Shown here: positions 40,301 to 49,523 of the stretch, in pieces | How the letters are laid out: each line of letters starts with the position of its first letter | How positions within the stretch are numbered: the stretch's first letter is position 1 | Assembly: GCA_044226195.1 (NCBI GenBank) | Contig: JBGAHO010000008.1 | Location: 1-64,000 of the forward strand | From: RPQJ01 sp044226195 | GTDB lineage: Bacteria; Pseudomonadota; Gammaproteobacteria; Steroidobacterales; Steroidobacteraceae | Direction of reading: 5' to 3' | Length of the DNA stretch: 64,000 bases | Notes under the pieces: generated by a model | Database searches by the model: none | What the model was told of the DNA's origin: nothing | What the model saw: only the letters and a program-made list of their open reading frames with translations | Made by a program: the position numbers and the translations under genes

Positions 40301-42358
40301 TTATTGCACCGCCGCATTTTCGGGCGTGTTCCGCTGGAACCAGCCGAGCACGTGGGCGACTTTTCCGGCCAGCATGCTGGGCCGGGTATCGAGCTCGTGG
40401 CTGGCGCCCGGGACCCGGATCAGGGCGGTTGGCACCTTACGCAGCCGCAGGGCCATGAAGTACTGCTCCGACTCCGAGATCGGCGTCCGGTAGTCGGATT
40501 CCCCCGTCAGCACGGCGGTCGGCGTCTTGACGTTGCCGACCAGCGAGAGTGGCGACCGGGCCTGGTAGGCGGCCGGGTCGTCCCAGGGATAGCTGCCGAA
40601 CCAGTACTTCCAGAAGAAGCCGGTGCGGTCGGCGGTGAGCACGAAGCTGGTCCAGTTGATGACGGGCTTCTGCACGACCGCGGCGCGGAACCGGTCGGTC
40701 TTGCCGACGATCCACGCGGTGAGCACGCCACCGCCGCTGCCGCCCGTCACGTAGAGCCGGCCCGGGTCGACGTACCCGCGCGCGAGCACGGCGTCGACGC
40801 CCGACATCAGGTCCTCGTAGTCGTGCCCCGGGTACGCGTGGTGGATCGAGTTGCCGAACGCCGCGCCGTAGCCCGTCGAGCCGCGCGGGTTCATGTACAG
40901 CACGACGTAGCCCGCGGCGGCATAGAGCTGCTGCTCGGCCGCGAACGTCGGGCCGTAGGCGGCGAAAGGTCCGCCGTGGATCTCGAGCAGCAGCGGGTAC
41001 TTCTTCTGCGGGTCGAACCCGGGCGGCGTCAGCAGCCACGCCTGCACGCGCTGGCCGTCGAACGACGAGTCGACCCAGAACTCCTCGAGCTTCGCGAGGT
41101 CGCGCTGCCCGAGCAGGTCGCCGGAGAGGTTCGTCAGCCGCCGCGGCGTGCCGCCCTTCACCGGCACCACCGACACGTCGCCCGTGCGGTCGGGGCCCGC
41201 GCTCGTGTAGGCGACGAGCCCGGCACGGGACACGGAGTAGCTGCCGCTCGAATAGGGCCGGCCGATCTGCAGGCCGCCGAGATCGTCGGCGAGCACGCGC
41301 AGCCTGCCGTCGAGACCGAGCGCGGCCAGCTTCGTGCGCCCCTGGTCCTCGTACTGCACGAGCACCTCGCGCCCGCCCGGTGCCCACTGCGGCGAGGTCA
41401 CGGTGCGATCGAGCGCCGTGCTGATCGCGCGCACGTTCGAGCCGTCGCGGTTCATCACCGACAGCACGCGATTCTGGTAGCCCTGGTAGGTGTCGTCGAA
41501 GCCGACGTAGGCGACCTGCCGGCCGTCGGGCGACACGGCGGGCGCCGCATCCGGGCCGTGGCGCGACGTGAGCGTCGTGAGCGTGCCGTCGCTGACGCGG
41601 ATCGCGTGGACCTCGGAATCGAGCGGATCGTAGTCGCCGTCCGGGTGGCGATTGGCGGAGAAGAGCAGCGTGGCGCCATCCGGCGTCCACGCCAGCGTGC
41701 CGTCGTGATCGAACGCGCCCGTCGTCAGCTGGCGCGGCGTGCCGCCGTCGGCCGGCACCACGAAGATCTGCGCGTGCTCGTCCTTCAGGTAGCCCTCGCC
41801 GTCACCGCGGTATTCGAGCTTCTCGATCACCCGGGGCGGCGGCGACCACTGGGCACCGGGCGGCGGCGTCAGCGACTTCACGAACGGCACCGGGTCTTCG
41901 GCGACCGGCATGACGAACGCGATCGAGCGACCGTCGGGGGACCACGTCACGCTCGACGGGCCGCTGCGCAGGCGCGTCACCTGCGCGACCACGCCCGAGT
42001 CCATCCAGCGCACGAAGATCTGCGCGCCGTATTCGTCGGCCGCGACGTACGCGAGCCGCGTGCCATCCGGCGACCAGCGCGGCGACGCGGCGTTGCTCAC
42101 GACCGGCCGATGGTTGGTGCCGTCGGTGCCGACGGTCCAGACGTCGCCGCGGAACGCGTCCTTCATCACGTCGCCGTGCTTGCGCACGTACGCAACCAGC
42201 CGTCCATCGGGCGACACCTGCGGGTCGACGGCCCATTCGAGTTCGAAGACGTCCATGGGCTGGAACAGGCGCGACGACGGTTTCGCGGGTTCGGCGGCGG
42301 TCGCGAGCGAGAAGACGAGCGAGAAGACGACAGTCAGGACGACGCGCGCGGGATTCAT
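40301..42358 (-). CDS. S9 family prolyl oligopeptidase / acylaminoacyl peptidase
   Basis: This 685-residue peptidase has a signal peptide (ending TAAEP), an N-terminal beta-propeller of WD/TolB-like repeats (SPDGRLVAYV, SPRWSPDGTRLAYV, WSPDGRSIAFV and so on) and a C-terminal alpha/beta hydrolase. The nucleophile is in GGSGGG, Asp in GESDYRTP and His in GASHELDTRP. It probably works in the periplasm on short peptides. Start MNPARVVLTVVFSLVFSLATA was chosen for the signal peptide; a longer frame adds 75 low-complexity residues. Confidence 0.9.
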   Translation of the reverse strand: MNPARVVLTVVFSLVFSLATAAEPAKPSSRLFQPMDVFELEWAVDPQVSPDGRLVAYVRKHGDVMKDAFRGDVWTVGTDGTNHRPVVSNAASPRWSPDGTRLAYVAADEYGAQIFVRWMDSGVVAQVTRLRSGPSSVTWSPDGRSIAFVMPVAEDPVPFVKSLTPPPGAQWSPPPRVIEKLEYRGDGEGYLKDEHAQIFVVPADGGTPRQLTTGAFDHDGTLAWTPDGATLLFSANRHPDGDYDPLDSEVHAIRVSDGTLTTLTSRHGPDAAPAVSPDGRQVAYVGFDDTYQGYQNRVLSVMNRDGSNVRAISTALDRTVTSPQWAPGGREVLVQYEDQGRTKLAALGLDGRLRVLADDLGGLQIGRPYSSGSYSVSRAGLVAYTSAGPDRTGDVSVVPVKGGTPRRLTNLSGDLLGQRDLAKLEEFWVDSSFDGQRVQAWLLTPPGFDPQKKYPLLLEIHGGPFAAYGPTFAAEQQLYAAAGYVVLYMNPRGSTGYGAAFGNSIHHAYPGHDYEDLMSGVDAVLARGYVDPGRLYVTGGSGGGVLTAWIVGKTDRFRAAVVQKPVINWTSFVLTADRTGFFWKYWFGSYPWDDPAAYQARSPLSLVGNVKTPTAVLTGESDYRTPISESEQYFMALRLRKVPTALIRVPGASHELDTRPSMLAGKVAHVLGWFQRNTPENAAVQ

Positions 42359-42426
42359 GGCGCTCCCCGGAACAGGAAAGACGCCAGTGTCGTCGGGGCG
42401 CGGCTTCGCTGCAACGGTCCGCCGCA

Positions 42427-42960
42427 TCATGCGGGACCGGACGGGCCCTGCAGCGGCCGCGCGAGCACGACGTCGCGCTGCAGGTCGTTGCCGAGCAGGA
42501 ACCGGTGCTCGCCGATCTCGACGAAGCCGACCTTGCGGTAGAACGCGATGGCGCGCGGGTTGTGCTCCCAGACGCCGAGCCACGCCACGTCGCAGCCGCG
42601 CGTGGCGATTTCACGCAGGCACGCGTCCATCAGTTCGCGAGCCACACCCTGGCCGTGGCAATCCGCGAGCACGTAGATGCGCTGGATCTCACCCGGCGCA
42701 CGGGCGACGACGAACTCGGGCGTCCGGCCCCAGCGCACCTGTGCATAGCCGACCGCCGCGCCATCGATTTCGCACAGCAGCGTGACTTTGTCGGGGTCGG
42801 CGATCTCCGCGGCCTGGATGTCCTCGCCGTAGGTGGTGCGGCAGTGCAGTTCCATGTCCTCGGGCGTGTTCACGGCCGCGAAGGCCTCGCGGAACGTGCG
42901 CTCGGCGAGGATCGCCAGCGTCCTGGCGTCGCCCGGTTGGGCGCGTCGCAGACTCAGCAT
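42427..42960 (-). CDS. GNAT-family N-acetyltransferase
   Basis: This 177-residue protein has the acetyl-CoA-binding GNAT core: IQRIYVLADCHGQGVARELMDACL (motif A) and LGVWEHNPRAIAFYRKVGFVEIG (motif B). The substrate is unknown; family members acetylate amines of amino acids, antibiotics or protein termini. It is divergent from the lipase-like gene. Confidence 0.87.
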   Translation of the reverse strand: MLSLRRAQPGDARTLAILAERTFREAFAAVNTPEDMELHCRTTYGEDIQAAEIADPDKVTLLCEIDGAAVGYAQVRWGRTPEFVVARAPGEIQRIYVLADCHGQGVARELMDACLREIATRGCDVAWLGVWEHNPRAIAFYRKVGFVEIGEHRFLLGNDLQRDVVLARPLQGPSGPA

Positions 42961-43026
42961 GCAGGCCTCGGTCAGGGGTGGATCGGCAAGCGCGGCATCC
43001 TGTCACAGGCGGCGACGGAGACGCCA

Positions 43027-43054
43027 TTGACGCACCCGACCCCCGGCGTATGAT
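43027..43054 (+). promoter_or_regulatory. Sigma-70-type promoter for the lipase-like gene
   Basis: TTGACG (43027-43032) and TATGAT (43049-43054) are separated by 16 bp. The predicted start point leaves a leader of about 127 nt before the ATG at 43188. Confidence 0.6.
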
Positions 43055-43187
43055 GCGGTGCAGCATATCTTGCGTTGCGCGCGACGTGACGATCCGTCGC
43101 GAGACCGTCGCAACATCGATGCACGCGCGATCCGCAACGACCTTGTCGGCATCCTCGACGCCTGGACCGGCTGACCGGAGACTCCCC

Positions 43188-44393
43188 ATGAGCGGAATCA
43201 CGCGCAACCACCTCGCCGACGCTCGCGGTCTGGGCCACCTCCTGGTCGAGGGATCCACCGGCATCGTCGACGTCGTCGAGCGCATGCATCGCACGATTCA
43301 GCGTCGCCCGGGTGCCATCGGACGGCCCGTGACCGACACGACGCGCGGCATCACGGGCTTCGTCTACCGCAGCGTGCGCGGCACCATGCGCGTCGTCGGC
43401 CAGGGCCTCGGCGCCGCTCTCGGGTCGCTCGAGACGTTCTTTCCGGAAGGCGAATCGACGCCTGGACGCGAGGTGCTCGTTGCGATCGTCAACGGCGTCT
43501 TCGGCGACCACCTCGCTGCCAGCGGCAATCCCCTCGCGCTCGACATGAACGTGCTGCACGAAGGCCGGCCTCTCGACGTGGAGCATCCGTCCGCTGCACT
43601 CGAGGCCTGCGGCGGGCACGTGGCGACGGGCAAGCTGCTCGTGCTCGTGCACGGACTGTGCATGAGCCCCCACGGGTGGACGCACGAAGGGTTCAGCCAC
43701 GGCGAAGCGCTGCAGCGCGAGCTGGGCTACACCCCGCTGTACCTGCGCTACAACAGCGGACTGCGCATCGCGGAGAACGGCCGGCTGCTCGCCGAACAAC
43801 TGGAGTCGCTGGTAGCCGATTGGCCGTGCCCCATCGAGGAACTCGCCATCGTCGGGCACAGCATGGGAGGCCTGGTTGCTCGCAGCGCGTGCGTCGCCGG
43901 CGAGGCACTCCAGCACCGCTGGCCGCGCTCCCTCGCGCGACTCGTGTTCCTCGGCACGCCGCATCACGGCGCGCCGCTCGAGCGTGGCGGGCACGGGTTG
44001 GACTACCTGCTGGACATCAGTCCGTATTCCGCGCCCTTCACGCGGCTCGCCAGGACGCGCAGCGCCGGAATACAGGACCTGCGCCACGGCACGATCACGG
44101 CCGACGGCCGAACGGCCGTGGCGCTGCCCGAAGGGGTCGCCTGCTACGCCGTGGCGGCCGCGCTGGGCCAGACTCGCAATGCGCTGGCCGACCGGACCGT
44201 CGGCGACGGCCTCGTCCCGCTCGACAGCGCCCTCGGCCGCCATCGCAGCCGCGCGCGGACGCTGCGCATTCCCGAGCAGCAACAGTGGGTCGCGCGTGGC
44301 ATGGGACACCTCGAGCTGTTGCATCGGCCAGAGGTCTACGCACAACTGAGGACGTGGCTGGGAACGCCCGCTGCGCCGCGAATCGGCAGCTAG
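43188..44393 (+). CDS. Lipase-like alpha/beta hydrolase (PGAP1-like)
   Basis: This 401-residue protein has an alpha/beta hydrolase domain (about residues 145-390) with the oxyanion segment VLVHGLCMSPHGW, nucleophile elbow GHSMGG, and a catalytic Asp (TVGDGLVP) and His (GMGHLELL) pattern. Its N-terminal 140 residues are helical and of unknown role. No signal peptide is apparent. GGAG precedes the ATG at 43188. Substrate is probably a lipid ester. Confidence 0.85.
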   Translation: MSGITRNHLADARGLGHLLVEGSTGIVDVVERMHRTIQRRPGAIGRPVTDTTRGITGFVYRSVRGTMRVVGQGLGAALGSLETFFPEGESTPGREVLVAIVNGVFGDHLAASGNPLALDMNVLHEGRPLDVEHPSAALEACGGHVATGKLLVLVHGLCMSPHGWTHEGFSHGEALQRELGYTPLYLRYNSGLRIAENGRLLAEQLESLVADWPCPIEELAIVGHSMGGLVARSACVAGEALQHRWPRSLARLVFLGTPHHGAPLERGGHGLDYLLDISPYSAPFTRLARTRSAGIQDLRHGTITADGRTAVALPEGVACYAVAAALGQTRNALADRTVGDGLVPLDSALGRHRSRARTLRIPEQQQWVARGMGHLELLHRPEVYAQLRTWLGTPAAPRIGS

Positions 44394-44417
44394 TCGCCAC
44401 GCCGGCCCGAGGGCCGT

Positions 44418-44870
44418 TCAGGCTGCTTCCGACGGCGCGACGATGAACTGCAGGGTCTGCCACGCCGCCTCGAAGTGCGCGGTCGCCGCCTGCGACAGAC
44501 CCTCGCCCAGCTCGAAGCGCTCACCACGGATGCAGAGCAGCCAGCTCTCGGGCGGCGGCTCGCCCTGCACGCGCACGTAGGTCGCGAGCACGGCTTCGGG
44601 CGACAGCGCATGCGAGGTATGCAGGAAGTCGCCCGCGGGCTGCACGCGCCGGAACACGAATGGCGGCTCGGTGCCCGCCCCGGCATCGACGAAGATCACC
44701 CGTTCGCGACCGACGAGATCCAGTGCGTGCTCGACCTGCAGCTGGAAGTCGACGATCACCTCGACGCCCGGCAGGTTCGCGGCCTCGGCGAGATCGGCGA
44801 GGCGCGGACCGAGCGCGTCGTCGCCCCGGCTCGGGTTGCCCACGGCCAGCAGCAGGACCGGACGCGTCAT
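44418..44870 (-). CDS. hoxW: Hydrogenase maturation protease (HoxW type)
   Basis: This 150-residue endopeptidase removes the C-terminal extension of the [NiFe] large subunit once nickel is inserted. It shows GNPSRGDDALG (metal-ligand Asp), FVDAG, and SHALSPEAVLA, the HycI/HoxW pattern. Its start overlaps the hoxH stop by 4 bp (ATGA), so it is the last gene of the hydrogenase operon. It converges with the lipase gene. Confidence 0.9.
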   Translation of the reverse strand: MTRPVLLLAVGNPSRGDDALGPRLADLAEAANLPGVEVIVDFQLQVEHALDLVGRERVIFVDAGAGTEPPFVFRRVQPAGDFLHTSHALSPEAVLATYVRVQGEPPPESWLLCIRGERFELGEGLSQAATAHFEAAWQTLQFIVAPSEAA

Positions 44871-46333
44871 CCGCGCACCAGACGGTCGACCGGCTCACCG
44901 GCCGCGTCGAACAGCTCGACGGCGAGCGGCATCTTGCCCATCGCGTGCGTCGCGCAGGACAGGCACGGATCGAAGGCGCGCACCGCGACCTCGATGTGGT
45001 TCAGCAGGCCCTCGGTCAGCTTGCGACCGTCGAGGTACTTGCGCGCCACTTCGCGGATCGCGAGGTTCATCGCCTGGTTGTTGTGCGTGGTGGAGACGAT
45101 CAGGTTCGCCCGCGCCACCTGGTCGTTCTCGTCGACGCGGTAGTGGTGGATCAGCGTGCCGCGCGGCGCCTCGATCACGCCGACGCCCCGCGCCTGGCGC
45201 GCTCCGCCCGCCATCAGCTCGGTGCCGAGCAGGTCGTCGTCGTGCAGCAGGTCCTTGATCGCCTCGGCGCTGTGCAGCATCTCGATCATGCGCGCCCAAT
45301 GGAAGCCGAGCGTCGAGCAGGCCGCGCGCCCGTCGTCGAACGCGAGGAACTCGCGGCGTTCCCGGTCCGCGAGCGGCGTCGGGATGAAGTCGCAGCGCGT
45401 GACGCGCGTGAGCGGCCCGACGCGGTACCAGCCCGTCTCCGGCCCGAGGTCCTTGAAGAACGGGAATTTCATGTACGACCACGCCTTCACGTCCTCGGCG
45501 ATGCGCTCCCAGTAGTGGTCGTAGGAGGCGTGGTCGAACAGCGTGCGGTTGTCGGCGTCGCGCGCGCGCAGGCCGCCGTGATAGAGGTCCATCGCGCCGT
45601 CGGCGCGCACGAGGCTCAGCGTGTGCGCCGGGAAGCTGGCGAACGAGCGGTACAGCTCGAGGTCCTGCTCGAACAGCCGACGCACCATCTGCACCGCATC
45701 GCGGCTCCACGCGATCATCTGGTACGCATCCGCCAGCAGGGCCGCGCGCTCCTCGGCCGTGAGGCTCTTGTTCACGCCACCCGGCACGGAGCCCGTGCCG
45801 TGGATGCGCTTGCCGGCGGTGAGGCGGATGACTTCCTGGCCGTACTTGCGCAGCAGCACGCCGCGCTTCGCCACGTCGGGATACTCGGCCGCGACGCCGA
45901 CGATGTTGCGCCGGGCCACGTCCGAGTCGAAGCCGAACAGCAGGTCGGGCGAACTCAGGTGGAAGAAGTGCAGCGCGTGCGACTGCAGGATCTGCCCGTA
46001 GTGCATCAGGCGGCGGATCTTCTCCGCGGTCGGCGTCAGCTGCGTGGCACCGACCACCTGGTCGAGCGCCTTGCAGGCCGCGAGGTGGTGGCTGACCGGG
46101 CAGATGCCGCACAGGCGCTGCACCATCACCGGCACTTCCCAGTACGGGCGGCCCTGGATGAACTTCTCGAACGCGCGGAACTCGACGATGTGCAGGCGCG
46201 CCTGCTGCACGTGGTCGTCCTGATCGAGCAGCAGCGTCACCTTGCCGTGGCCCTCGACGCGCGACAGCGGTTCGATGACGACGCGGCGCAGGCGTTCGGG
46301 TTCGGCGGCGGTTTCGAGCGCGGCAGTGTCCAT
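44867..46333 (-). CDS. hoxH: NAD-reducing hydrogenase large subunit HoxH
   Basis: This 488-residue catalytic subunit binds the NiFe(CN)2CO centre. The L1 motif is RLCGICPVSHH (Cys75, Cys78) and the L2 motif is DPCLSCATH (Cys457, Cys460, His463). A 25-residue C-terminal peptide (AMGKMPLAVEL...) after His463 is the predicted cleavage substrate for HoxW. It lies 4 bp after hoxY. Length is normal for group 3d enzymes. Confidence 0.94.
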   Translation of the reverse strand: MDTAALETAAEPERLRRVVIEPLSRVEGHGKVTLLLDQDDHVQQARLHIVEFRAFEKFIQGRPYWEVPVMVQRLCGICPVSHHLAACKALDQVVGATQLTPTAEKIRRLMHYGQILQSHALHFFHLSSPDLLFGFDSDVARRNIVGVAAEYPDVAKRGVLLRKYGQEVIRLTAGKRIHGTGSVPGGVNKSLTAEERAALLADAYQMIAWSRDAVQMVRRLFEQDLELYRSFASFPAHTLSLVRADGAMDLYHGGLRARDADNRTLFDHASYDHYWERIAEDVKAWSYMKFPFFKDLGPETGWYRVGPLTRVTRCDFIPTPLADRERREFLAFDDGRAACSTLGFHWARMIEMLHSAEAIKDLLHDDDLLGTELMAGGARQARGVGVIEAPRGTLIHHYRVDENDQVARANLIVSTTHNNQAMNLAIREVARKYLDGRKLTEGLLNHIEVAVRAFDPCLSCATHAMGKMPLAVELFDAAGEPVDRLVRG

Positions 46334-46337
46334 GGCG

Positions 46338-46889
46338 TCAGTCGTAGTGGATGAGGCCGTAGCCGAGCTTCGGCGTGCGGCCGTCGATCAGGTCGGTGAG
46401 GAACTTCCAGATCGCGTCGCCCGACGGCGGGCAACCCGGGATGAAGTAGTCCACCTTCACGATCTCGTGCAGCGGGTGGACCTTGTCGAGCGGCAGCGGC
46501 AGCTCGGGATCGTTGGGAATCAGCCCCTTCGCGACGCTGGGCTCGGTGAGGTAGACCTCCTGCAGGCACTGGCCGAGGTCGAGGTGGTTGCGCTGCGCCG
46601 GCAGGCCGCCGTTGAGCGCGCAGGCGCCGACTGCGACCAGGATCTTGCAGTTCGCCCGGAACTCGCGCAGCACGTGCACGTTCTCGGCGTTGCAGATGCC
46701 GCCCTCGACGATGCCGATGTCGCAGGGCCCGCAGTGCTTGATGTCGGTGAGCGGCGAGCGATCGAACTCGACGCGCTCGAGCAGCGCGAACAGCCGCTCG
46801 TCGATGTCGAGGAACGACATGTGGCAGCCGAAGCACCCGGCCAGCGAGGTCGTCGCGACCCTCAGCTTGCGGCGGGTGACTTCAGTCAT
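46338..46889 (-). CDS. hoxY: NAD-reducing hydrogenase small subunit HoxY
   Basis: This 183-residue subunit carries the proximal Fe-S cluster: CFGCHMS, the GGICNAEN and GACALNGG segments, and IPGCPPSGD. It is short, as in group 3d and F420-type enzymes, and lacks the medial and distal clusters of uptake hydrogenases. Its start overlaps the hoxU stop by 8 bp. It has no Tat signal, so the enzyme is cytoplasmic. Confidence 0.94.
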   Translation of the reverse strand: MTEVTRRKLRVATTSLAGCFGCHMSFLDIDERLFALLERVEFDRSPLTDIKHCGPCDIGIVEGGICNAENVHVLREFRANCKILVAVGACALNGGLPAQRNHLDLGQCLQEVYLTEPSVAKGLIPNDPELPLPLDKVHPLHEIVKVDYFIPGCPPSGDAIWKFLTDLIDGRTPKLGYGLIHYD

Positions 46890-47619
46890 GGCGGTGCTTC
46901 AACGGCCGCGGCGCGAATTCCGCGGCCTGGTTGCTGATCGGGCTGACGTCGTAGCGGCGCTGGCCGATGGGCGTGGCGAAGCCGACGCGCTTGCGCAGGA
47001 TCACGCCGACCGGGCAGACGTCGACCGCCTTGTCCTGCACGGACACGGCGCTGTCGCGCAGCAGCCCGCTCGAGGAATTCACGGCGAGGTGCTTGCCCAT
47101 GCCGCGCCCCGCGAGCTCGAAGACGTGCTTGCCGTCGACCTCGGCCGAAGCGCGCACGCACAGCTCGCAGAGGATGCAGCGGTTGAAGTCGAGCAGGATC
47201 TCCGGGTGCGACGCATCGACCGGGCGGTCCGGGAAGAAGTGGTCGAACCGCGTGGAACTCATGCCGAGGTCGTAGGCGACCGCCTGCAGCATGCACTGCC
47301 CGCTCTTCTCGCACGACGGGCAGAAGTGGTTGCCCTCGACGAACAGCAGCTGGACGATCATGCGCCGCTGCGCGTTCAGCTCGGGCGTGTTGCTGGCGAC
47401 GTCGAGCCCGGCGCGCGCCGGCGTCGTGCACGAGGTCGCCGGGTGGCCGTTCACCGTCACCGTGCAGAGCTTGCAGCTGCCGTGCGGCTTGAACTCCGGG
47501 TGGTAGCACAGGTGCGGGATGTGATGACCGCCCGCGAGCGCCGCCTGCAGGATGGTCTGGCCCGGTTCGAACGCGACCGCGGCGCCGTCCAGGGTGAAAG
47601 TGCCGGGGGCATCGCTCAT
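46882..47619 (-). CDS. hoxU: NAD-reducing hydrogenase diaphorase subunit HoxU
   Basis: This 245-residue electron-transfer subunit resembles the N-terminal part of NuoG. It has a [2Fe-2S] motif (CYHPEFKPHGSCKLC...C), an Fe-S site with HxxxCxxCxxxxxC (HFCPSCEKSGQC), and a third cluster (CILCELC...CPVG). It links HoxF flavin to HoxY. The ATG at 47619 overlaps the hoxF stop by 4 bp. Confidence 0.94.
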   Translation of the reverse strand: MSDAPGTFTLDGAAVAFEPGQTILQAALAGGHHIPHLCYHPEFKPHGSCKLCTVTVNGHPATSCTTPARAGLDVASNTPELNAQRRMIVQLLFVEGNHFCPSCEKSGQCMLQAVAYDLGMSSTRFDHFFPDRPVDASHPEILLDFNRCILCELCVRASAEVDGKHVFELAGRGMGKHLAVNSSSGLLRDSAVSVQDKAVDVCPVGVILRKRVGFATPIGQRRYDVSPISNQAAEFAPRPLKHRHD

Positions 47620-49454
47620 GCCGGCTCCCGCAGGTGCGCGCCCGGATCGTCGCGCCCCGTCATGCGCCGGGCGCGGGCGAGCGCGCCGTCGAGGTCGAAC
47701 GCCGGCTCGACGCCGTGCGCGATCAGGCGACGCTCGTAGGCCGGGCGGAACTTGAGCAACGTCTGCGCCAGCGGATTGCCGGCCGACTCGCCGAGTCCGC
47801 AGTGACTCGCCGCCTGCAGCAGGCGCTGCAGTTCGCCGAGCGTCTGCAGGTCGTGCTCGGAGCCCTTGCCGTCGTGGATCTTGTCCATCACCCGGCGCAT
47901 CAGCGAGGTGCCGACGCGGCAGGGCGTGCAGAAGCCGCAGCTCTCGTCGGCGAAGAAATGCGCGAAGTGCCGCGCCACCTCGAACAGGTCGCGGCTCGCG
48001 TCGAACACCATGAACGCCCCGCCCGACTCGATGTCCTCGAAGGCGATGCGGCGGTCGAACTCGTCCTGCTCGACGCAGGTGCCCGACGGCCCGCCGCACT
48101 GCACGGCGATCGTGTCGCGCGCACCGCAGTCGGCCAGCACTGCGCGGATGCTGACGCCGAGCGGGTACTCGTAGACGCCCGGGCGCTCGCAGTCCCCGGA
48201 GACCGAGATCAGCTTGGTGCCGGACGAGCGCGCGGTGCCGCGACGCCGGAACCACTCCGCACCGTGCAGCGCGATCTGCGCGGCCGCGCAATAGGTCTCG
48301 ACGTTGTTCACGATCGTCGGGCGACCGAGATAGCCGCGCTCCGCGAGGCGCGGCGGCCGGTTGCGCGGGATGCCGCGCTTGCCTTCGAGCGACTCGATGA
48401 GCGCCGACGCCTCGCCGCACACGTAGGAACCCGCGCCGCAATGGATGGCGACGTCGAAGTCGTAGCCCGGCCGGCCGAGGATCGCGCGCCCCAGCAATCC
48501 CTCCTGGCGGCGGCGAGCCAGGACGCCGCGCAGCGAGTCGAGCAGGTAGCGGTATTCGCCGCGCAGGTAGATGAATCCCTGCGTCGCGCCGATGCCGAGC
48601 GCGGCCACGGTCATGCCTTCGACGACGAGCTCGGCACGTCGCGTCAGCAGGACGCGATCCTTGAACGTGCCGGGCTCGCCCTCGTCCGCATTGCAGACCA
48701 CGACGCGCGGCTCGATCTTCTGGCGCCGGCAACTCTCCCACTTGAGCCCGGTCGTGTAGCCGGCGCCGCCGCGGCCGAGCAGGTTGGCGGCCTTGATCTC
48801 GTCGAGCACGGCCTGCGGGCCGCTCGTTGCGGCGTCGGCACGCGCGATGGCGGCGCGGATCGCGTCCCCCGGTTGCGACGCGTCGTCGAGGATGGCATCG
48901 CGACGCTGGATGCGATCGTCGATCGCGAACCACTCGGCGGGCCATTCATCGACCGCACGGCGCTCGAGGATGAAGTTGCACATCTGCTCGATGCGCGTCG
49001 CATCGAGGTTCGTCACCGGCCGGCCGTTCACGAGCAGCGACGGTCCCTGGTCGCCGAGGCCGAGCGCCGCCGTCTTCGCGACGCTGACGAGCCCGTCCTC
49101 CGAGAGCTTGCCCGGCTCGATCCACAACGTGCGGCACATCTGCTCCTGCAGCAGGTGGGAACCGCGCATGCGGTCGACGACCTCGTCGGAGAACACGATG
49201 CGGTAGAGGCCCCAGGGCCGGCCCGAGAGGAAATCGTAGAAGCCGATCACGCCGCGCACGCGCGCGATCGACGTGCGCAGGCGCGCGGCGACCCGTTCCA
49301 CCGCTGCCGGCGGCACGTGGTTGTAGCGTTCCTGGATCTCGCGCAGCACCTGCAGCAGGTGCGTCGGTTCGCCGCCCCACGCGTCGATGGCGGCGTCCAC
49401 GCAGGCGTCGAGTCCGGACAGGTCGAGGGGAAGTTCGGTCAAGGGACGAGCCAA
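47616..49454 (-). CDS. hoxF: NAD-reducing hydrogenase diaphorase subunit HoxF
   Basis: This 612-residue subunit reacts with NAD(H). Residues 1-165 are a NuoE-like thioredoxin fold that has lost its 2Fe-2S cysteines (only isolated Cys in MCRTLW and MCNF), a known trait of HoxF. Then comes a NuoF-like part with the NADH site GRGGAGYTTGLKW, the FMN site GAGSYVCGEASAL and a [4Fe-4S] motif ESCGFCTPCRVG with a later Cys (HCGLG). The start is a TTG at 49454, unusual in a leading operon gene. hoxF is first in hoxF-U-Y-H-W; no hyp genes are in the window. Confidence 0.92.
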   Translation of the reverse strand: MARPLTELPLDLSGLDACVDAAIDAWGGEPTHLLQVLREIQERYNHVPPAAVERVAARLRTSIARVRGVIGFYDFLSGRPWGLYRIVFSDEVVDRMRGSHLLQEQMCRTLWIEPGKLSEDGLVSVAKTAALGLGDQGPSLLVNGRPVTNLDATRIEQMCNFILERRAVDEWPAEWFAIDDRIQRRDAILDDASQPGDAIRAAIARADAATSGPQAVLDEIKAANLLGRGGAGYTTGLKWESCRRQKIEPRVVVCNADEGEPGTFKDRVLLTRRAELVVEGMTVAALGIGATQGFIYLRGEYRYLLDSLRGVLARRRQEGLLGRAILGRPGYDFDVAIHCGAGSYVCGEASALIESLEGKRGIPRNRPPRLAERGYLGRPTIVNNVETYCAAAQIALHGAEWFRRRGTARSSGTKLISVSGDCERPGVYEYPLGVSIRAVLADCGARDTIAVQCGGPSGTCVEQDEFDRRIAFEDIESGGAFMVFDASRDLFEVARHFAHFFADESCGFCTPCRVGTSLMRRVMDKIHDGKGSEHDLQTLGELQRLLQAASHCGLGESAGNPLAQTLLKFRPAYERRLIAHGVEPAFDLDGALARARRMTGRDDPGAHLREPA

Positions 49455-49523
49455 TCCATGTGCGGAGGACAGGCTGCGCCGGCGGGCCGGGCGTCACAAT
49501 CGCGGAAAACCGCCGCGTGCTCG

